NCBI GenBank assembly: GCA_025267735.1
Contig: CM046311.1
Coordinates: forward strand, 31,968,895 to 32,032,894
DNA: 64,000 nucleotides
Source: Mactra quadrangularis
Taxonomy: Eukaryota; Mollusca; Bivalvia; Venerida; Mactridae
Direction of reading: 5' to 3'
The translations under genes were made by a program, and so were the position numbers. The notes under the pieces are model-generated. The model saw only the letters and a program-made list of their open reading frames with translations, was not told where the DNA came from and made no database searches. This document shows, one piece after another, positions 57,687 through 64,000 of this stretch. Numbering within the stretch: the first letter of the stretch is position 1; every line of letters starts with the position of its first letter.

Positions 57687-59016
57687 TAATTATTTAATTC
57701 ATAATACAATTTAAAGACTTTCTAATTTGTTTTCCTCATTAAACAGCTTTAGATCTACACCTACGTATCGTATCTAAAATAAAATTTACAAGAATACAAA
57801 AAGAAACTCTTATTTACTCAATAGCTTTACTTCAAGACCACGTGCAGGTCAACAAAAATAAGTTCGCTTACTTGTGTCTAAGAATCAATTTAATGATCAA
57901 AATTTTAAAACATTTACATTCGTTGTTACAAAAAATAATTTTGACGTCACGGTTGCTATTTGGAAGATCTGCAACGACAACGGGGGCCTTGGTAGCAACT
58001 ATCGACCCTCTTAATTAAACAATGGCCTGAGATCATCCGTGTTAACAAGCGGGAGGGGGATAAGCTGTTTTGGGTAGAATTCCTTTAATACAAAATTATT
58101 TATATGACCATAGAAAATTAAAAAAAAAGTAGTAGTAGTATTAATTTTTAACCTTTTCACCTAATCATTTCATATTTGTAAATTATTTATGTATTTGCTA
58201 ATAGATATTTTGTATAGACAAATGAAATAAAAAATAGTGTACAATTTTCATACGAGAGGCAACAATAACTCACTTTCATTTACAGTTGTCACTTATAATT
58301 TTGCAACACAATATAGTGTTATAACACTAATCCATGCAAAATGCAGATTTTTGTCAGCTATTGTACGAAGTATTTTATGTATTCAAAGACTAAATAATTG
58401 ATTTATTTCAGCCTTTTTTAAGTATTTAAAGGTAATTGAAAACTCCCGCTTTTTCAGATGTTTGAATAAAAATGTGTTTGATCTTTTATTTCAAGACAAA
58501 TTCATCATGTGTTATAAAACAAAATCAATAATTCTGTTTCACTATTTGAATGTATTTTTGTATCTATAACGACAAAAAACTGGACCTTATTTCACGCATT
58601 AAATATACATTAAATTTTGAAAAAGGGTCATTATTGAAGAGTTTCCTTAGAAAATCTTAACAACAAAAATATATAATAATCTCATTCCCAATAATAACGC
58701 GTAGCCAACATTACAATCATGCATAGAATTAACGTAAATGTAAAATTCCATTTTTAGGATAAACCTAATAGCCTTTGAAAAAAAGAAACAAAATGCCATC
58801 TAACCAAATTCCATAATCAGCATTTTTATCAACATGAGATTAACACTATATTACATCATACAGCTTTAATAGCAACAAAGTCACTTGCAGGAAGCATTTT
58901 TTCTCAGAATTGCATTTGTCTAATCACTTTTGGAGGGCACGGTAAATTAAAAACAACATTTATTAACGTTTATTTTAGGACAGTGTGAGACGTATTCCGC
59001 CACGTTCTCATTCCAA
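57687..59016. other. Non-coding region
   Basis: AT-rich. No gene, RNA or strong repeat recognised. Confidence 0.35.
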
Positions 59017-59019
59017 TAA

Positions 59020-59379
59020 GGGACTTTAGTCAGTTATTTCCCCTTGTATACACTTCAAATAGGTAGGTCCAAATAGTTGGATTACTCGGATTTTACCCTT
59101 ACTTTCCAATGCCAATTTGCCAAAATTAATCTTAAATTACTTTTTTGTAAATCATTACATTTGTTTGAAATTCAAGCTACGTATTTTTAGGGTAAAGAAC
59201 TATCTACATTTTATCACTTCTGTTAATATCTTCATTAACAAGGAAGATATTAGATGAAATATTGTGTTATCCTTACATAGGACTTCAATGATAAAATCTG
59301 AGGATTCCAACTGTAAGGACCTACTTACCAACTGGATTGCTTCAGATTTTATCAGGGAAAGATAACTGACTAAAGTCCC
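59020..59379. mobile_element. 360-bp MITE with TAA duplication (PIF/Harbinger-like)
   Basis: Ends GGGACTTTAGTCAGTTAT and its inverse. TAA at 59017-59019 and 59380-59382. The GGG terminus and 3-bp TAA target fit PIF/Harbinger. Confidence 0.88.
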
Positions 59380-59525
59380 TAATTAAAATGTATATTTGCG
59401 ATTTAGTTTGTATTTGTGGGATTCATTTTATTTCATTATTTCCGCTATGTTGATACCGCTTATGACGATATAACTAGATACTATAGCATTGTAAAGTGAG
59501 ACTGACACGGGATAATCCATTTATA

Positions 59526-59787
59526 GCTCGTTTAGGATAACTTGAGACAAAATACAACGATACCATTTTATACACAGGTGGATTTAAGTTAAGTACACGT
59601 AATTATCGACTATTATCAGTGTGTTTTAGATGTATTAAATTTAGTACGAGAACACACGTTCCACGCATTAAGACATGCTTAATACTTTCATTACACAAAA
59701 TCAGTTGACCTCCCTATTTTATGTAATACCTGAGTCCCAAATATGTAAACAAACTGAGTCGTTTGTCTCAAGTTATCCTAAACGAGC
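59526..59787. mobile_element. 262-bp MITE with TA duplication
   Basis: Ends GCTCGTTTAGGATAACTTGA and its perfect inverse over at least 23 bp. TA (possibly TATA) flanks at 59524-59525 and 59788-59789. Lies about 290 bp before the coiled-coil gene start. Confidence 0.88.
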
Positions 59788-60074
59788 TATACTACAATTA
59801 CAATAGCAATAACAATTATCTGCTTGGTCTTTCAGCCACAGGAAATGCAAGCATTAGGCTACTTGAACTAAAAAAAAACGTAATAAAATTGTTGATGTAT
59901 TGATGTCTTTCAGGTAAACAGGTAAACTGATGTCCCTAACCTTATAACCTCACCAATAAGCTCACCTATTATGAAGACATTGCTCTGCTGTATGTCATCA
60001 TAAGTATAAGAAGAATAGAAGAGTGAGGTTAAATCACTGAGCATTATTTAGTTGGCAAAGTTCTTTCAAACCAG

Positions 60075-61448
60075 ATGACCGTCATGAGCTTTCATAGCTC
60101 ACGTCAAGGGCGAACAAGCCGTCCTCCGCCTTCAAGAGAAGTTGAATACCGCTTTATTCAAGATTCGGTGAATGATGTGTGCAACACTATTAAAAGGTAC
60201 GCTCAGAAATATTTTACAAAGAAGGAAATTAACTACGAAGGATGTCTGCAATGTTTCCAGGAGATTGCAGCCTCTTGGAAGCTTGACCCTGCTGGATTTA
60301 GCAACTGGAAAGAATTTCTTGAAAGGAACGCTGAAAATAATATTGATAAGAAAGTAAAAACACAAGAGTGCTACAAAGACCTTATTGCAATATGTGAAAG
60401 GTCTAAGGAATTTGAAGTAATGATTCCAATGGTTAGAGAACGCATTGTAAACTGTGTGAAAGAACATGTGTATAAATACTGCCTAAGTTTCGCCGAGGAA
60501 ATGGGAGGAGTCGATGCTAAAGTTGTAACGGATTATGAACAGCAAATAAGAGGTTACAAAAAGGACATTGATAATATGATAAGTGCTATTAATGCGGACA
60601 TTCTAAGGTACAGCGATGTGAAATCTTCGTTTGAAAAGTTTTTAAGCGAAGGAGGTAATATTCGAACACTAATGGAAAGTATATGTGTACAGATTGTTGA
60701 AATATCACATGAAGTTAAAAAGTGGGTAAGTGATGACGCTTCATATCCTGATAAACTGCAGCAAGAAATTTTGTTTAACAATGGATATAAGGAAACGCTG
60801 CAGGGAGATGTTTCAAAACTGCAAGAAAGACGTTCATCTCTTGAACGCAGTTTAGAAAGAAAAGGTAAAATGAACCGAAAGTTGGAGAAGGAGTACCACG
60901 CTCATAGGAAAGAGAAAAAGAAACGGAAAGACAGTATTCAAACATTACAAAGAAAAATTGAAAAACTTGAATTCCAAATTGCTCAAAAAACGGAAAGTGT
61001 CGAAGGTACCCGAACTGCTTTGTCTACGCGGAGAACTTTAACTCCTCGACAAGAGGACGAGCTTCATGCACGGATTAACAGACACGTGAAAGAATTAGAA
61101 CGCTACAATGATTGGCTGGATGTTGCCAAGAGACAAATGGTTCGTCTAGAAAAGGAATTGAAGTTTTTAACCGATCGGACTTATGAATTAAAAGTAGAAC
61201 TTGTAACAAATAGACATGCGGCTGAGGATCAGTCTAATAGTTTGGAAGGTATGGATATAGAATTAAAATCAATGCATGAAAGACTTGATAACCTGGATAG
61301 GAAAACTGCTGTGATGAAACATGTAAGGATATTAAAAATGTCTCCTGAAACTTTGCGGAAACTTTATAGAAGACGACGCGAATATTATCAGCAAGGTAAG
61401 GGACTTCATTTTTCAAATTCTAAAACAAATATTTATAAAATTTTCTGA
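60075..61448 (+). CDS. Coiled-coil protein of unknown function (5' exon)
   Basis: 457 codons, not recognised as a known family. Residues 1-20 are basic and Ser/Pro-rich (SRQGRTSRPPPSRE). Residues about 25-140 look globular and alpha-helical with several Cys and Trp (CNTIKRYAQKYF, ASWKLDPAGFSNWKEF). From about 150 to 430 the protein is highly charged and heptad-like: KLQERRSSLERSLERKGKMN, EKEYHAHRKEKKKRKDSIQ, LQRKIEKLEFQIAQK and similar, a long coiled coil. No signal peptide or membrane helix. An in-frame TAA at 60030-60032 limits the start to this ATG or M4. Inside the frame CAAG/GTAAGG at 61395/61396 is a strong splice donor, so the last 17 codons are probably intron and the protein continues in an exon outside what I could recognise. 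Codon use differs from the surrounding repeats. Confidence 0.8.
   Translation: MTVMSFHSSRQGRTSRPPPSREVEYRFIQDSVNDVCNTIKRYAQKYFTKKEINYEGCLQCFQEIAASWKLDPAGFSNWKEFLERNAENNIDKKVKTQECYKDLIAICERSKEFEVMIPMVRERIVNCVKEHVYKYCLSFAEEMGGVDAKVVTDYEQQIRGYKKDIDNMISAINADILRYSDVKSSFEKFLSEGGNIRTLMESICVQIVEISHEVKKWVSDDASYPDKLQQEILFNNGYKETLQGDVSKLQERRSSLERSLERKGKMNRKLEKEYHAHRKEKKKRKDSIQTLQRKIEKLEFQIAQKTESVEGTRTALSTRRTLTPRQEDELHARINRHVKELERYNDWLDVAKRQMVRLEKELKFLTDRTYELKVELVTNRHAAEDQSNSLEGMDIELKSMHERLDNLDRKTAVMKHVRILKMSPETLRKLYRRRREYYQQGKGLHFSNSKTNIYKIF
61396..61397 (+). other. Probable splice donor in the coiled-coil gene
   Basis: CAAG|GTAAGG matches the eukaryotic donor consensus. Downstream codons lose the charged coiled-coil composition at this point. 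Confidence 0.65.
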
Positions 61449-61852
61449 CTATTGAGTTTTAGCGACACGGTTGCATAGCTTACGACTGTGATGTCTGTGT
61501 GTGACTGTTGCTTTTCCTGGTATGTTTTCAGACTCTTTAAAAAAACATAATAAGTTTATTCGGATAAAGCAGTATAACATTTAAGTCTGTAACGATTCCC
61601 TGGAAAGTTAATTCGACTCGATTCTCATTTTTTTATTTCTATTCTATTTTTCGCTTCGGTTAATTTAGTAGCACACTTTTATTCTAAATGAGCATAAATA
61701 TCAAATCCACTATCTCGCAAATGACTTCGAACTGTTGCAGCCTTAATGACAATGGCTATATATGACAATGATAAAACAGTATAAACTACACACTTAATAT
61801 ATAGCACCCATTACAGACATTTCAAAAATATATACAATAGTTTAGAATAGCC
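61449..61852. other. Non-coding (probable intron or 3' flank)
   Basis: No exon recognised. Confidence 0.35.
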
Positions 61853-62118
61853 GCCCGGCTTGCTCAGTTGGTAGCACGCAAGTCTACTGATCGAGGGGTC
61901 GTGGGTTTAATTCCTGGGTGGGGCATACTTTTGTGGAGCTTGGTCATAAAATTCTTTCTACGACCATTTTCCCTCCTACCAATGATTTTTACTGGTAGTT
62001 AGTGGTTAGTTGGTAGTTGGTCAACAGCTAAATCCATTTAGGTGTGAGTAGGTTAACTGACAACCGTTATATGACCTATACAATGTGTTGCTACGACGTT
62101 AAACCCAACAAAAACAAA
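61853..62118 (+). mobile_element. SINE family 1, full-length copy
   Basis: GCCCGGCTTGCTCAGTTGGT (box A), diverged box B GGTTTAATTCC, body, stem and loop GTTATATGACC...TGTGTTGCT, GTTAAACCCAAC and an A-rich tail. No clear target duplication. Confidence 0.9.
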
Positions 62119-62286
62119 AGAAAAACAAGCTTTTTACAAGTGTAAAGGTAATTTTGGATGGCACTGTATAGCATGCATTACCGTTCTCATTTTTCAATAC
62201 AATAGTTTAAACAATTAGTTAATTAAGACTGAGTGAAAAAGTGTCATTTTAGGCTTACCAAATCCAGAACATGTGGAGCATCAATC

Positions 62287-62335
62287 AGATTAAAATACGA
62301 AATAAAAATTTCCGCTCGTCTACTCGCTAATTCTA
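62287..62335 (-). repeat. D repeat 3' fragment
   Basis: The minus strand has TAGCGAGTAGACGAGCGGAA and TTTTAATCTGA, the last ~45 bp of the D family. Confidence 0.65.
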
Positions 62336-62828
62336 GACAGCGGTCTCTTGGTTACTAGTATCTGTTAACGGATACTGCGTGGTACACCAGAAAGCTTATA
62401 AATACAATTAAACGGCGTTGAACTTACGCATGAAATTATTTCTTGGCCCTCAAAAGTTACTAAATCGTGTAATTTATATTTTCTGAGAGGACAAGCTGAT
62501 ATGAAATCGAAATATTTCCTTGAGAAATTCTATACTAAAGTAGTCAGTTTTTCTCTGTAAAGTGGTACCAAAGTCCCATAAAGGCAAAGAGTTGATGAGT
62601 TCATTAAGTGTAAAATTCTGGAACCTATAAATGTGCTATATTATTTGAAAACATAATGTGACACTTTGGGCGTTGTTCCCTTCTAATAGATGTCAATCAA
62701 CTGACAATTTAGTCTTTACCATTTGATCTTCAATAATACCTAAATAATAGTTAAAGTTTTTGATCGAACCTTCTATACAGCACGTCAAATTTGGCATTTT
62801 TTGTAACATTACTTTTGTACCTATTCTA

Positions 62829-63214
62829 CGGAGCCCCAAAAGTGACATTTGAAATACTTTTTTATTTTCGAATTTATTTATTTTTAGCGAAATAGAATTC
62901 AGTTTTTACAATACAAAATATTATTTTGTTTAAATAAAATATTTTTTTCGGTTTTTACTTAATAATAATTGTTTTGATTTTTTTCAAAATAGTATTACAT
63001 ATTTTGTTTTATTTTTGTTTCGTTTTTTCGAAATAATAGTTTTTTGACGAAAAAATGATAATTTTTACGAAATAAAAACAGCATAATAATTACTTTTAAA
63101 ATAAAACACGAAATTACAATAATACAATACCTTTGAAAATCGAAATAAGTATTTCTTTTAAACGAAATAATAGGGAAAATATAAATAATACAAAATGTCT
63201 CTTTATGGGCTTCG
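62829..63214. mobile_element. 386-bp MITE rich in CGAAATAA words
   Basis: Ends CGGAGCCCCAAAAGTGACAT and inverse CGAAGCCCATAAAGAGACAT. TA at 62827-62828 and 63215-63216. The left half is T-rich with TTATTTTCG/TTTTTTCG, the right half A-rich with CGAAATAA, so it can fold back along its whole length. Confidence 0.8.
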
Positions 63215-63216
63215 TA

Positions 63217-64000
63217 CTATTTCTTAATCAATACCAAATGTTTCTATTTCATTGTTAAAAGTTAGCGTCTAAGGCGCCGAGTCTTATTTGTATAATTACG
63301 ACGACATTGAAAAAGTTATTTTTAATTTCATCGTGTCGATAATAGAGATAGAGTAGTTATAATTTATTAAAAGATAAGTGGCTACAACATGTCGATATTA
63401 TCAATACCTTGTTACCATTTTATACCATGACTGAGCTAGGCTAAGTTAAAGCAGCATTTCCATATGTTTTGTCCAAAAATTATATGTGAAATCAGTCAAC
63501 GTCATAAGGTTTCTGGAGCACTAGTCCGAGAACATTTTCACAAAATTTCTGACAAAAAAAAGGTTATCATAAGTCAATTTCAGTCGGAAGGATAATAAAC
63601 ATAAGGATGATATGATATTCAAAAGGTATACAATATTCTGCATGATTCAATAATATTTGGAATTGATTGACCAAAAATGACCGCATTATCAATGTTTCTT
63701 GCGTCTGACTTACGGTGATTTTTATCGTAAGATTTTTTTAAAAGCGCCACCGATTTATCATGTTGTGCATTTAAGCACAAATCAGCAACTATCCCTTTCA
63801 TATGAAATAAGACAATTTCACCAGCCCTCATCTTTTAAACTAGTCCCGGGCTTCGGGCTTTTAAACTTAAATTTTAAAACCTATCCGGTAAAGATGTACT
63901 TCCACTGAAGCAGATAAAACCAAAATTTCCCAAGTTTTTCACTTTCTAAAAGGCCAAACTTGGTAAAGAAAATACTCCAGATTTACGATATTCTATGCAC
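63217..64000. other. Non-coding region to window end
   Basis: No exon, RNA or clear repeat. The opposing frames at 63619-63908 show no motif. Confidence 0.35.

Overview
The window looks like nuclear DNA of a marine bivalve mollusc. It is AT-rich and repeat-dense. It carries a Toll-like receptor in one open exon, two families of tRNA-headed SINEs, and interspersed repeats opening with a hairpin that I recognise from bivalve genomes. No species is claimed. Only two host genes are supported: a Toll-like receptor at 1970-4261 (+) and a coiled-coil protein of unknown function at 60075-61448 (+), which probably continues past a splice donor at 61395/61396. Most of the other 60 kb is transposon-derived.

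Layout. At 1-9.6 kb: the Toll-like receptor, one TA-flanked MITE before it (1397-1774), and a SINE split by another MITE (7741-8142). At 9.6-19.7 kb: one dead minus-strand I/Nimb-type LINE (endonuclease, reverse transcriptase, RNase H, C-terminal motif) stretched over 10 kb by later insertions. These are a 1.17-kb palindromic-ended element, a CR1-type LINE, an unresolved 2-kb block, a 110-bp retroposed fragment, two SINEs in opposite orientation and a 144-bp MITE. At 22.5-29 kb: a 3.5-kb terminal-inverted-repeat element that split a SINE, a ~745-bp palindrome, and a pair of perfect 74-bp inverted arms. At 29.3-30.7 kb: a hairpin-headed repeat with about seven internal copies. At 31-39.4 kb: a complex of two interleaved pairs of long inverted arms with Tc1-like and Harbinger-like fragments and arrays of short repeated motifs. 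At 39.4-57.7 kb: MITEs of several kinds (some nested), SINEs, a minisatellite and a pentamer-based higher-order satellite. At 57.7-64 kb: the coiled-coil gene with two MITEs upstream, and a SINE and a MITE downstream.

The most informative observation is that the LINE and both SINE families end in the same kind of 3' structure. Each has a short GC stem closing a conserved loop (ATGACC...TGTGTTG). The stem bases differ but pairing is kept, followed by an A-rich simple tail. This is what a LINE/SINE partnership would leave. All identifications come from reading the sequence; no database search was done.
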